NCBI GenBank assembly: GCA_022771805.1
Contig: JALELM010000014.1
Coordinates: 24,001-76,120 of the forward strand
DNA: 52,120 nucleotides
Reading direction: 5' to 3'
DNA from: Veillonellaceae bacterium
Lineage (GTDB): Bacteria; Bacillota; Negativicutes; Veillonellales; Negativicoccaceae
In this document: one piece after another, positions 43,636 through 51,946 of the stretch
Position numbering within the stretch: position 1 is the first letter of the stretch
Layout: every line of letters begins with the position of its first letter
Translations under genes and position numbers: made by a program
The notes under the pieces: generated by a model
What the model saw: the letters and a program-made list of their open reading frames with translations, nothing else
Told to the model about the DNA's origin: nothing
Database searches by the model: none

Positions 43636-44457
43636 TCAGTTTGATTTGCCGGCGCGTGTCGATGTGAACCAGCCCCAAAGGCCGATCGCAATCATGGTGC
43701 CGAAGAAAACGATATGCCAGGCAGCGCTTTCGGGGAATTTCTCCGGCAGAACACCGATGACGGGATGGGCGAGCGTGAGCACGACGAGCTTGATCCCGAC
43801 CCACAGAACGAGGAGAAATGCCGCCACTTCCAACTTCGGATGTTTATCCAGCAAGTGGACGAAGACTTGAGCGGCAAGACGCATCAGGACGATGCCCGCA
43901 AAGCCGCCGAGAAGAACAACGAGGAATTTACCGGTATCCAAACCGCCGATATGACCGATCCCGGTATCCGGCAAAGCCATCGCGATGGCGACGGCGGCGA
44001 GGATGGAATCCACGGCGAAGGCTATGTCCGCAAGTTCGACGCGGACGACGGTCCACCAGAATTCGCGCCGCGAACAGGCGGTTCCTTCCGGCGGCACATT
44101 GACTTCCGCGGCGTGTTTTTCGCTCGGCTTTTTCGTGTAGTAACGATACAGGTTTTTCACACTGATATAGATGAGGTATGCCGCGCCGGCCGCTTGTGCT
44201 TCCCACACATCCGCCAGATAGCTGATGGCGAACAAAGCGAGAAAACGCAGCACAATCGCTCCGACCAAGCCGTAAAACAAAGCATGCCCCTGCTCTTTTT
44301 TCGGTAACGGCCGAACCATCACGGCCAGGACGAGGGCATTGTCGGCGGAGAGGATTCCCTCCATAAAGACTAGCATGACAAGTACGAAAAGGTAATGTGT
44401 CAGCATGGCCGGGGTAAGTAACGACCAGTCGCCGCTAAAAACGGTTGTAAGATCCAT
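43636..44457 (-). CDS. TerC family integral membrane protein
   Basis: A 273-aa protein with about seven to eight predicted helices. Acidic residues in membrane segments typical of TerC are seen: FMEGILSADNALVLAVM near the N-terminus and ELADIAFAVDSILAAVAIA in the middle. TerC/Alx proteins are linked to metal (mainly manganese) export in protein secretion, and to tellurite resistance in older literature. ATG 44457 follows AGAAAGGACTATC. It stands alone with a terminator. Confidence 0.92.
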   Translation of the reverse strand: MDLTTVFSGDWSLLTPAMLTHYLFVLVMLVFMEGILSADNALVLAVMVRPLPKKEQGHALFYGLVGAIVLRFLALFAISYLADVWEAQAAGAAYLIYISVKNLYRYYTKKPSEKHAAEVNVPPEGTACSRREFWWTVVRVELADIAFAVDSILAAVAIAMALPDTGIGHIGGLDTGKFLVVLLGGFAGIVLMRLAAQVFVHLLDKHPKLEVAAFLLVLWVGIKLVVLTLAHPVIGVLPEKFPESAAWHIVFFGTMIAIGLWGWFTSTRAGKSN

Positions 44458-44539
44458 GATAGTCCTTTCTGTTGTCCGGGGGCAGCATATAAATCAAAAT
44501 ACGGGTTTATTATAACATTTTTCAGGAACTGACAAGAAA

Positions 44540-45499
44540 CTAGTCCGGAATATGCTCCGCAGTTCGTTCTTTTTTAGCCGCCAGGCAGGCCAAGTTGCGC
44601 AGAAGGATTTGTTTTCCGCGCCAAGCCCAGGCTCGGTCGGCAAATTGTTTGCGAAAGGCGGTATTACTGTAAGCGGCAAGCTCCGCTGCAGTGATGCGCT
44701 CGAGCCGATCGGCGGCGAACTCCGGCAAGGGCGACGGCTCGGCCCGACGATTGTGCGGGCAGACATCCTGACAGACATCACAGCCGAATACCGTCGGCGT
44801 ACGCTGCAGGATTTCCGTCTCCGTCCGGCTGAGTTCGCCTTTCTTTTGCGTGAGATAGGATTTGCAGCGGCGATAGGTAAAACCGTCGGCTCGCAACGCC
44901 TGACCGGGGCAGTAGCGGCGGCAACGATTGCAGCCGAGACAGCTGCGCGTCAGCGGCTCGGAGGGCGGCAGTTCGGCCGTCGTGACGAGACCGCCGATGA
45001 CCGTATAGGTTCCGTAGCGGTCATTGATGAGACAATGGTTGCGACCGAAATAGCCGAGCCCTGCCGCGTAGGCGAGGTAGCGATCCGGCAGGGGAGATGT
45101 GTCGACAAAGGGATAGAAGTCTTCCTCGGGAAGCTGCACCTGCAGGCGAGCCTGCAACCGTTCCAAGTACTGCTTGCAAATCCGGTGGTAGTCGCGAGGC
45201 CTGGCATAACGCGCTATATTGGCCCCGCCGGTTTCCGTATACGGCGGGTGTTCGGGCAGCGGGGTGTCCGTCGGCGCCCGATACGGGAACAGGAGCACGA
45301 TGACGGCCTGTGCGCCGGGCAGCAATTCTTCCGGCCGCGTACGCAGGTGCGGATCCGGCGGCGTAAAGGGAGACGGCTCGGCTTCGGTCAGGCATTCCGC
45401 CAAGCCCGCCGGCAACGGCAGACTGACAAAGCCGACTTCCGTCAATTGCAGGCGGGCGCAGGCTTTGCGTATAATACCGGCAGTTTCCGACGGTTTCAT
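44540..45499 (-). CDS. queG: Epoxyqueuosine reductase QueG
   Basis: A 319-aa cobalamin- and iron-sulfur-dependent enzyme that reduces epoxyqueuosine to queuosine on tRNA. Two ferredoxin-type clusters are visible: CLGCNRCRRYCP and CDVCQDVCPHN. The conserved Asp-containing DRYLAYAAGLGYFGRN region lies in between the N-terminal part and the clusters. It lacks a long HEAT-repeat tail, as in shorter QueG proteins. The start at 45499 follows GAAAGGAGACCGC. It completes the work of queA and tgt, encoded at 6526-8662. Confidence 0.95.
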   Translation of the reverse strand: MKPSETAGIIRKACARLQLTEVGFVSLPLPAGLAECLTEAEPSPFTPPDPHLRTRPEELLPGAQAVIVLLFPYRAPTDTPLPEHPPYTETGGANIARYARPRDYHRICKQYLERLQARLQVQLPEEDFYPFVDTSPLPDRYLAYAAGLGYFGRNHCLINDRYGTYTVIGGLVTTAELPPSEPLTRSCLGCNRCRRYCPGQALRADGFTYRRCKSYLTQKKGELSRTETEILQRTPTVFGCDVCQDVCPHNRRAEPSPLPEFAADRLERITAAELAAYSNTAFRKQFADRAWAWRGKQILLRNLACLAAKKERTAEHIPD

Positions 45500-45551
45500 G
45501 CGGTCTCCTTTCCGCTGACAGAAAAAACGCGTTGCGGAGCAACGCGTGAAA

Positions 45552-46607
45552 TTATAAAGTACGGGGCCGTTGCAGGCGCTCTCGTAATAAAGCGGCGACA
45601 CTTTCCGTCGGCGAATCGTCACTGTCGTAGAGTAAGCCTTTTTCACTGCGGACAAGGAGACGGTCGAACAGATTTTGCCGACGAATTGCCAAGGCGGTCT
45701 CCACGAAACGGTCACAGGCCCAGTCGTGATATTCCGGACTCATGATCCGGGCTAACGCGGGTGCTTTAATAAGCTGCTGCTGGTACAACTGTTGCAAGGC
45801 GAGCCAGCTTTCTTCACGCGGTGTGGCGCGAAAATGCACTTCCACACGATAGCCGGCAGCTTTCAGACGCTCGATTCGCTCCAGACAGAACGCTTCGTCC
45901 GTACAATTGCTTTCCACCAAGATGTGGCGGCGTTCGGCAATTGCGCGATCAAAGACGAGGCCGGCGATATATTCCGCAAAATGTTGCGTGATGTAAATGC
46001 TGTAGAGACCGTAGCGTGCCTGCAGCTCATGGTAATGCGGATGGAAGCCGAACAAATTGCCCGTGTCGCCATAGATGAGTTGGTGCGGGTGCGCCGCGAT
46101 GAGCGTGGTCGCCATACGCGACTTACCCGAGCCGGGCTGACCGCCGACAAGGTAGGCGATCGGTTCCGTCAGCTGCGAAGGTTTGGACTTCGCAATGACG
46201 GGCCAAACCCGCGTATCAAAAACAAAATCGGCTTGCGCGCGATCGTATGTTTCTTCCGGCAAGGGCGGCACGAAATCACCTTCCGGCTTCGTGACTTTTT
46301 CCATAAGTACTTCCGGGATGTAAATATCCATGATCGCCAGGGCTTCTTCCAACATGGCCAGTTGCTCCTGCCAGGACATCCCGTAACCGCGGCGCTCTTC
46401 CACTTCGGCGATGGCGCGCACCGTCTGGCGGCTGAATTCGTCGAGTCGGTGCAAATGCTGCGCCTGCAAGGGACGGGAACCCGGGATGGAATACAGCAGA
46501 TTCCGGATTGTATTGAATATTTCCGCATTGACCTCCAATTGGATTCCTATGGGAACCTGGTCGGCGGCCTTTTCGATCAATGTCTTGGTCTCTGAGTGAT
46601 ACGGCAT
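45552..46607 (-). CDS. Zeta-toxin-like kinase with a 145-residue N-terminal extension
   Basis: A 351-aa protein. The C-terminal two thirds match zeta toxins: Walker A GGQPGSGKS at 155-163, YGDTGNLFGFHPHYHEL around 179-195 (the substrate-binding D-x-x-R-x-x-HP region), and later LVESNCTDEAF and RATPREESW. Zeta kinases phosphorylate UDP-GlcNAc and block wall synthesis. Residues 1-145 are a separate alpha-helical region, with no recognised homology. No small antitoxin gene is adjacent. Whether the extension acts as a built-in antitoxin is speculation. ATG 46607 is the first start after in-frame stops. Confidence 0.83.
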   Translation of the reverse strand: MPYHSETKTLIEKAADQVPIGIQLEVNAEIFNTIRNLLYSIPGSRPLQAQHLHRLDEFSRQTVRAIAEVEERRGYGMSWQEQLAMLEEALAIMDIYIPEVLMEKVTKPEGDFVPPLPEETYDRAQADFVFDTRVWPVIAKSKPSQLTEPIAYLVGGQPGSGKSRMATTLIAAHPHQLIYGDTGNLFGFHPHYHELQARYGLYSIYITQHFAEYIAGLVFDRAIAERRHILVESNCTDEAFCLERIERLKAAGYRVEVHFRATPREESWLALQQLYQQQLIKAPALARIMSPEYHDWACDRFVETALAIRRQNLFDRLLVRSEKGLLYDSDDSPTESVAALLRERLQRPRTL

Positions 46608-46635
46608 TGCGTATTATCACGCTCCTTTACTTCGT

Positions 46636-46664
46636 ATCTTAGCAAATCGGATAGAATTTGTCAT
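46636..46664 (-). promoter_or_regulatory. Promoter for the zeta-like gene
   Basis: Minus strand ATGACA (46664-46659), 17-bp spacer, TAAGAT (46641-46636) with TGC extension. An inverted repeat, TGTA-TTTTT-ACA (about 46664-46676), overlaps the -35 box. Confidence 0.6.
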
Positions 46665-46777
46665 GTATTTTTACATACGAAAAGAAAGCAGCGGGCATGG
46701 ACGAACACCTCGCCCGAAGCCGCCGGGAAAACGCCGCGCGTTGATTCCTTTTCGGCTCTTCGCCGGAAACGGAGCGT

Positions 46778-47374
46778 TTACCGGACGGACAGTTGGAAGC
46801 GCCAGGGGAATTCACGTCCGAATTCGGCGTAATCAATCCCGCGGCGCGGCGTCACTCGGACGGTTTCCCCGGGCAAGAGCTTGCCGTGCCGCAGGCAGAA
46901 ATCGCCTTGTAACGCGCTCCGCCCGCTGTCGCTGCGGGTGAGCGCCAAGGCCGCGCTGAGTTTGCCGGGGCCGTCGGCGTAGTGGCGGGGCGATGTCTTG
47001 CGCCGTGCCGCGACGATCTCCTCCCCGTGCACCACGACCGCGCCGCGAAGCAGAACCGCCGCCGGCGTTCCGGGCGAACCGGTGACGATGTTGGCGCAAT
47101 GGTGCAGGCCGTACACCAGGTAGACATAGAGCGTACCCGCGGCGGCGAACATGGGCGCATTGCGCGCGGTTTTGCCGCGGTGCGCATGACTCGCATCGTC
47201 GGGACGGCCGTCATGCATGCCGCCGTAGGCTTCCGTCTCCGTGATTCGCAGGATGACGAGTCCTGCCGCCGTGCGTCGCCAGATATACGAGCCGAGCAAT
47301 GCCCGAGCCGCCGTAACGGCATCACCGGCAAGTTCCGCCGTTGTCCAACGCGGCGGCAGATCAGCCGTCCGCAT
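46778..47374 (-). CDS. 3-methyladenine DNA glycosylase (AAG/MPG type)
   Basis: A 198-aa alkyladenine DNA glycosylase. The catalytic Glu is in ITETEAYGGMHDGRPDDASH (about 44-63), the Tyr intercalation region is YVYLVYGLHHCANIVT, and LLRGAVVVHG follows. It removes damaged purines. The start at 47374 is chosen as the family N-terminus (LPPRWTTAELAGDAVTAARALLG); it overlaps the end of the adaptor gene by 14 nt. Confidence 0.95.
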   Translation of the reverse strand: MRTADLPPRWTTAELAGDAVTAARALLGSYIWRRTAAGLVILRITETEAYGGMHDGRPDDASHAHRGKTARNAPMFAAAGTLYVYLVYGLHHCANIVTGSPGTPAAVLLRGAVVVHGEEIVAARRKTSPRHYADGPGKLSAALALTRSDSGRSALQGDFCLRHGKLLPGETVRVTPRRGIDYAEFGREFPWRFQLSVR

Positions 47375-48380
47375 AGCGCACCACCATTCCGCCCGCCAAG
47401 TCCGCCGGCGGTTCCCGCACGATCCGCACGGACTCTTCACCGGCGGCGAGGACGGCAACATACTCGGACGTTCGGTACGCGATCTGCACGGGAACGCGCT
47501 CGACGAGGCCGTTTTCCGCTACCGTATAGATTGCATTGTCACGGACGGCGCTCGGCGGTACGTGCAGAACCCGCATCGTGCCGCCGCCGCGCCAAGACAG
47601 TTGTGCCGGCTCATGCAGGCGCAACGAGTCGTCCTCGTTGGCGAATTCGACACGAAACGGAATCAGGCCGTCCCGGCTCGCAAGAATTCGGCCGCTGCCG
47701 ACATAGTCCCGCCCGGCGTAATCCGCATGGACGACAGCGGTTCCGGCTGCCGTTACGGCTGCCGCCGGGAGCGTAAACTCCGCGCCGACAGGCCGGACGG
47801 CGGCAATCAGGAAGGCAGGAGAACCGGCAACGAGGACACCGTCTTCGCCGACGGCGCTTGCCTGGACAATCCCCGCGATGGGAGCCAAAATGTGCGCCCC
47901 GGCCAAAGCGGTTTCATAATTCTCCGTTGCAGCGGTATCCGTAACGGCCGGAGCCGGCTGCCCCACAGACTCCCGAGCGTAAATCCGATCGCGCTCTTTG
48001 GCCGTAATAATGCCTTGTGCAAGCAATTCGTCCGCCTCCGCCGCGGCGGGGTTGTAAGGCGGGGCGGCGGGTGTCGCGGTAACGCGTGCCCGCTCGAGCT
48101 GCTCCAGGTACGGCGTCGTATCGATTTGCGCCAAGACCTCGCCTGCCTGCACGAAAGCACCGGGCGCTTTCGGTGTGCCGATGACCCTGCCCGTGATGAG
48201 CGGCGTCGCTTCGGCCGTTCGCAGCGGTTCCCAGCGTACTTCGCGTTCCAAGCGGATATCTTCCGTTACGACCGGCGGTCGCAACGTAGACAGGCGCTCT
48301 TCGGTGCAACCGCCGAGCAGCGAGATGATCAAACCGGCCAGGAAAAAGTATGCCGGATAACGATACCATGTTTTTTTCAT
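47361..48380 (-). CDS. Efflux RND-type periplasmic adaptor lipoprotein (HlyD/MFP family)
   Basis: A 339-aa membrane-fusion type protein. A signal peptide ends in LLGGC (about residue 25), so it is probably a lipoprotein. A split lipoyl domain (GAFVQAGEVLAQIDTTPYLEQ ... AGAHILAPIAGIVQA), a very short helical hairpin between them (about 95-150), then a beta-barrel and a membrane-proximal domain follow. The transporter and outer-membrane channel it should serve are not nearby. ATG 48380 follows AGAGGTGTAGTA. It overlaps the downstream glycosylase gene. Confidence 0.85.
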   Translation of the reverse strand: MKKTWYRYPAYFFLAGLIISLLGGCTEERLSTLRPPVVTEDIRLEREVRWEPLRTAEATPLITGRVIGTPKAPGAFVQAGEVLAQIDTTPYLEQLERARVTATPAAPPYNPAAAEADELLAQGIITAKERDRIYARESVGQPAPAVTDTAATENYETALAGAHILAPIAGIVQASAVGEDGVLVAGSPAFLIAAVRPVGAEFTLPAAAVTAAGTAVVHADYAGRDYVGSGRILASRDGLIPFRVEFANEDDSLRLHEPAQLSWRGGGTMRVLHVPPSAVRDNAIYTVAENGLVERVPVQIAYRTSEYVAVLAAGEESVRIVREPPADLAGGMVVRYADG

Positions 48381-48463
48381 TACTACACCTCTTATAGTAC
48401 TATTCTAGCGGCCAAGGTGCCTTTCAGCAAGGACAATCTGCAGCCGGGACGGACTTCGGGCAA

Positions 48464-48491
48464 GAAAAATGACCGTTCCGGAGAACGGTCG
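48464..48491 (-). terminator. Terminator after queT
   Basis: Minus strand GACCGTTC / GAACGGTC with loop TCCG, followed by ATTTTTC. Confidence 0.85.
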
Positions 48492-48495
48492 AGCC

Positions 48496-48978
48496 TTATT
48501 CGGTAAGCGCTTTTCGAATCACCGTGTTACGCAAGGCCAAGCGCAACAACGGGATGCCGATGATGACTGTCGACACCAGTTCGCCGGCAGCGATGTACGC
48601 CATCATGGCGAACAAGCTCAATTCCGGCGGCAGCTCGCCGAGGTAAGCCAGTTCCAAAGCGATGATGATACCGTTGCTTGCGACGGGCAACAATGCGGCA
48701 ACAAAAATATTTTTTGTATAGCGCATGCCGTACACGGCGATACAAGTTGCCAACGTCCCGATGACGATATCGACCAAGCCGAAAGGACTGGCGAGGTTGG
48801 CGAGCAGACAACCGACGGTCAGCCCGGCTACCCGGCGGCGATCCGCAAATGCCAGGAGCGTCATACACTCCGACAGGCGCACTTGAATCGGTCCGTAGCT
48901 CAAGGGCGCAAGAGCAATCGTCAGTGCGGCATATACGGCGGCAATGAGGGCGTTAATCACCAAGGTTCGCGTATTCAT
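48496..48978 (-). CDS. queT: Queuosine precursor ECF transporter S component QueT
   Basis: A 160-aa membrane protein with about five helices, QueT family. NTRTLVINALIAAVYAALTI at the N-terminus and YGPIQVRLSECMTLLA are its signatures. As an S component it needs an ECF core module, not seen in this window. It imports preQ1 or a related base. ATG 48978 is preferred to ATG 48984 because the AGGAGG site would touch the latter. With tgt, queA and queG in the window, it points to salvage of a queuosine precursor. A possible structured leader lies directly upstream. Confidence 0.9.
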   Translation of the reverse strand: MNTRTLVINALIAAVYAALTIALAPLSYGPIQVRLSECMTLLAFADRRRVAGLTVGCLLANLASPFGLVDIVIGTLATCIAVYGMRYTKNIFVAALLPVASNGIIIALELAYLGELPPELSLFAMMAYIAAGELVSTVIIGIPLLRLALRNTVIRKALTE

Positions 48979-48985
48979 TTGCATT

Positions 48986-49033
48986 CCTCCTCTTGTTTTT
49001 GTTTTTACGAAGTGGGACCAAGAAAACACTTCG
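48986..49033 (-). promoter_or_regulatory. Candidate pseudoknot leader in front of queT
   Basis: On the minus strand, CGAAGTG (49033-49027) pairs with CACTTCG (49014-49008) around a 12-nt loop. The loop contains TCTTG (49023-49019), which can pair with CAAGA (48995-48991) after an A-rich linker. The last A is the first base of the AGGAGG ribosome site (48991-48986). This is an H-type pseudoknot, the same layout as preQ1-I riboswitches, but the loop does not match the known consensus, so the identity is unproven. Confidence 0.45.
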
Positions 49034-49041
49034 CAACAGGC

Positions 49042-49071
49042 AGTGTACCACAGAAACGGCAAACCTGACAA
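49042..49071 (-). promoter_or_regulatory. Promoter for queT
   Basis: Minus strand TTGTCA (49071-49066), 18-bp spacer, TACACT (49047-49042) with TGG extension. Transcription would start near 49035, at the base of the candidate pseudoknot. Confidence 0.7.
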
Positions 49072-49377
49072 ATGTACGGAACGCCGCTTCACCGGAACGG
49101 CAAGTTGATCGGACAGAAAAAAAGAGCATATTTCGGGCGGTGTTTCGGCTTGAAAAAGAAAGTTAAACAAGATGTACTTTTTTGAATTTGAGAAAAGAAA
49201 ACAACACGGCATTCAGAGAGAGGAATTATCTCGACAAATCCAAGGTTTGAACTGATATTTGCGAAACGAAAAAAACAGGGGAAAAATAAATATACTGAAA
49301 ATGTTTTTTTGTCTATGCAAGAAGGATTTTTCATGTTAAAATAACTGCGCAAAATGAAACCAAAGGGAGTGATGGCA
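49072..49377. other. AT-rich intergenic region between queT and potE
   Basis: This stretch is clearly richer in A+T than the genes around it, with many A and T runs. It ends with TAAAAT (49337-49342), a possible -10 box for potE. I found no gene with a ribosome site, no terminator and no RNA family. Confidence 0.5.
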
Positions 49378-50712
49378 TTGACCGGAGCAACGAAGAAAAT
49401 GAATGTTTGGCAATTGACTATGCTGGTTGCGGCGAATATGTTGGGGGCCGGCATTATTATGCTGCCGACCAAGCTTGCGCAGGTCGGTACCGTTTCTGTT
49501 TTTTCCTGGCTGGTCACGGCGCTCGGCTCGCTGGCCTTAGCGCAGGTTTTTGCACAATGCGGCATGTTCTCCCGTCATTGCGGCGGTATGGGCGGCTATG
49601 CGGCGTACCGCTTCGGGTTACCCGGCTATTATATGACAAATTTTTCTTATGCCGTCTCACTGATCATTGCCAATGTCGCCATTGCCGTTTCGGCGGTCGG
49701 CTACGGAGCAACCCTGTTCGGTCAGGTATTGACACCGCTGCAGGTTTCCTTGGCGACGATCGCCGTGCTGTGGCTGACGGGGACGCTGAACTTCGGCGGC
49801 AACCGCAGGACGGGGCGGATCAGCTCGGTCACGGTATGGGGCTCGCTGTTGCCCGTGTTTTTCATCGGCACGGTCGGTATCTTCTGGTTTGATCCGGCGT
49901 TGTATCGCGCCGCTTGGAATCCGCAGGAGCTGCCGTTTTTTGCGGCCGTCGGGGAGTCGATCACGTTGACTTTGTGGGCGTTTCTGGGATTCGAATCGGC
50001 AGCGGCCAATATGGCGGTGATTGAAAACCCGCAGCGGGATGTACCGCGAGCGACTTTCTTCGGAACCTTGGGAGTTGCGGTGTTGTACATTGCGGCAACG
50101 AATATTATGGCGGGTATCGTGCCCAATGCGGACTTGCTGCGCTCCGATGCGCCCTTCGGTCTGGCGTTTGCCCAAATGTTCGGCCCGACGGTCGGCAGCG
50201 CGGTGATGGGGATTATGGTTATTTCCTGCGTGGGTGCCTTGCTTTGCTGGCAGTTTACTCTTTCGCAAGTATTCAAGAGCAGTGCGGAAACGGGAATTTT
50301 CCCCAAGATCTTTGCGCGGATCTCGCAACGCGGCGTGCCGACTCGCGGCATCTTGATTTTGCTCGGCGTACAATCGGTATTGGCGCTGATGACGATGGAT
50401 GAATACCTGCTCGTGCAATTTGAACGGCTGGTCGACTTGGCCGTCGTGACGAATATTGTGCCCTATCTCTATTGCATGTTGGCGGCTCCCGCCGTGCTGC
50501 AACAGGAGGGCGCATCCCGCAAACGGGTGTTGACCGTGGGAATGGTTGCCGCCGCCGGCTTTTTCTACTCCCTCTACGCCGTATATACGGCAGGAGTGGA
50601 AGCCAATATCGGAGCCGTAGCGGTGCTGTTTATCGGTTACCTGCTGTTTGAAACGACGATCCGGCGTCATCCGGAGCAAGTGCAGTACCGCCTGCAGTAT
50701 GAGGCGATCTGA
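49378..50712 (+). CDS. potE: Putrescine/ornithine-type APC antiporter PotE
   Basis: A 444-aa APC-family transporter with about twelve helices. MNVWQLTMLVAANMLGAGIIM, then LPTKLAQVGTVSVFSWLVTA and CGMFSRHCGGMGGYAAY match PotE very closely along the N-terminal half. PotE exchanges putrescine for ornithine or takes up putrescine. Polyamines matter for Negativicutes, some of which attach cadaverine or putrescine to peptidoglycan, so export or uptake could feed the wall; this is inference. No ornithine decarboxylase is adjacent. The start is uncertain: TTG 49378 is eight bases after AAGGGAG; ATG 49354 or 49372 are alternatives. Confidence 0.9.
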   Translation: MTGATKKMNVWQLTMLVAANMLGAGIIMLPTKLAQVGTVSVFSWLVTALGSLALAQVFAQCGMFSRHCGGMGGYAAYRFGLPGYYMTNFSYAVSLIIANVAIAVSAVGYGATLFGQVLTPLQVSLATIAVLWLTGTLNFGGNRRTGRISSVTVWGSLLPVFFIGTVGIFWFDPALYRAAWNPQELPFFAAVGESITLTLWAFLGFESAAANMAVIENPQRDVPRATFFGTLGVAVLYIAATNIMAGIVPNADLLRSDAPFGLAFAQMFGPTVGSAVMGIMVISCVGALLCWQFTLSQVFKSSAETGIFPKIFARISQRGVPTRGILILLGVQSVLALMTMDEYLLVQFERLVDLAVVTNIVPYLYCMLAAPAVLQQEGASRKRVLTVGMVAAAGFFYSLYAVYTAGVEANIGAVAVLFIGYLLFETTIRRHPEQVQYRLQYEAI

Positions 50713-50722
50713 ACGTTCTATA

Positions 50723-50746
50723 TCCTGCCTGCGGGCAGGATTTTTT
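50723..50746 (+). terminator. Terminator after potE
   Basis: Stem TCCTGCC / GGCAGGA with loop TGCG and a T run. Confidence 0.88.
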
Positions 50747-50793
50747 ATTGCTGCGATATTGCGATATCATGTAATGCCTTTTGCTGCGTATGA

Positions 50794-50799
50794 TATAAT
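50794..50799 (+). promoter_or_regulatory. -10 box for the FecB-like gene
   Basis: TATAAT with TGA directly upstream (extended -10), 50 bp before the start codon. No clear -35. Confidence 0.55.
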
Positions 50800-50848
50800 T
50801 TATTACATACTACAGGGAATACCGTCAGGGTGAGCGGAGGAGAACACC

Positions 50849-51862
50849 ATGAAGCGACAGGGAGTATACTTACCGCTGCTTCTTTTGGCGATTGTCGGTT
50901 TGCTGTATGCATGGGTGCCGGCACCGCCTGCGGAAGAGAAAGGAAGGGAAGTAGTCGATGCGCGCGGGACACGCGTGCAGGTGCCGTTGCACGCGCAACG
51001 CATACTCGGCACATCGACCGCGATCGACAGCGCACTGCTGGCACTCGTTGAGCCGGAAAAGTTAGTAGCCGTTTCCCGTGACAGTCGGTCGCCGTTGTCG
51101 AACCCGGACTGGCAGCAGGCGCGTCGATCCCGCGCCGTAATCGAGCGAAACCCGGAGGCGGAAAGCATTGTCGCTTTGCGGCCGGATCTTGTATTCCTGC
51201 CGGACTATACGGAAGAAAGCATGGCCGCCTCGCTGCGCGCTCTCGGGATCCCTACGGTGGTTGTCACCACCCCGTATCGGGTGGAAGAAGTGGAAACGCT
51301 GGTTCGCCAGGTCGGCACCGCTTGCGGCGAGCCGGAAGAGACGGAGCGTGTGATTGCATCCTATCGGCGCAAGGTGGCGGCAATCGCCGAGCGGGCACGC
51401 CGGATTCCGGAGGCCGAACGCCGCACGGTACTGATGATATCGAGCATGGTCGGCTACGGCGGTACGGGAAGTCTGTTCGCGGCGGGGAACCGGACGGCGG
51501 GCTTGCTGAACGCGGCGGAAGTGGCGGGCATCCCGGATCATACGCCGTTCACCGAGGAGCGCATGCTGCTCATGGATCCGGATATTTTATTCGTGCCGTA
51601 TTACGACGGCAACAGCGAGAAACAGATCAACCATATCTTGGCGGATCCGGCGCTGCAAACGCTGAGCGCGGTTCGGGAGCGGCGGGTAACACCGATTCGC
51701 CCGGCGTATGTGTACAACTCGTCCCTGCGCTTGTCCGATGCCATGGCAGCCACACAGGCACTGGGCTATCCGGAATACTTTCCGGCACGGGCGGAGGCCT
51801 ACCGCAAGGAACTGCAGGACTTAGTTCGGTTCGTGCAGGAGGAAAGGAAAAAGAAGAAATAA
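50849..51862 (+). CDS. Periplasmic binding protein of the FecB/BtuF (iron-chelate/cobalamin) family
   Basis: A 337-aa exported protein. The mature part begins VVDARGTRVQVPLHAQRILGTSTAIDSALLAL, the usual start of the TroA-like helical-backbone fold, with LRPDLVFLP and ALGIPTVVV following. The hydrophobic N-terminus (about 7-24) has no Cys, so unlike most Gram-positive homologues it is not a lipoprotein; it may be periplasmic, as expected in a diderm, or membrane-anchored. No permease or ATPase genes follow before the rRNA operon. ATG 50849 follows GGAGGAGAACACC. Confidence 0.88.
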   Translation: MKRQGVYLPLLLLAIVGLLYAWVPAPPAEEKGREVVDARGTRVQVPLHAQRILGTSTAIDSALLALVEPEKLVAVSRDSRSPLSNPDWQQARRSRAVIERNPEAESIVALRPDLVFLPDYTEESMAASLRALGIPTVVVTTPYRVEEVETLVRQVGTACGEPEETERVIASYRRKVAAIAERARRIPEAERRTVLMISSMVGYGGTGSLFAAGNRTAGLLNAAEVAGIPDHTPFTEERMLLMDPDILFVPYYDGNSEKQINHILADPALQTLSAVRERRVTPIRPAYVYNSSLRLSDAMAATQALGYPEYFPARAEAYRKELQDLVRFVQEERKKKK

Positions 51863-51875
51863 TCTGCCGGACGAT

Positions 51876-51904
51876 TTGACAGAAGAGAAAACCGGTGCTA
51901 TACT
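51876..51904 (+). promoter_or_regulatory. Upstream rRNA promoter (P1)
   Basis: TTGACA, 17-bp spacer, TATACT with TGC extension. It lies 13 bp after the stop codon of the FecB-like gene. Confidence 0.85.
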
Positions 51905-51946
51905 TTTCAAGTCGCAAACAGGACGAAAAAGAAATCACCGAGTCAC

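Noticed and set aside
48986-49071. Known preQ1-I, -II or -III riboswitch before queT
   Set aside because: The conserved loop and stem sequences of the described classes were not found; only a general pseudoknot layout was seen, so it is listed as a candidate instead.
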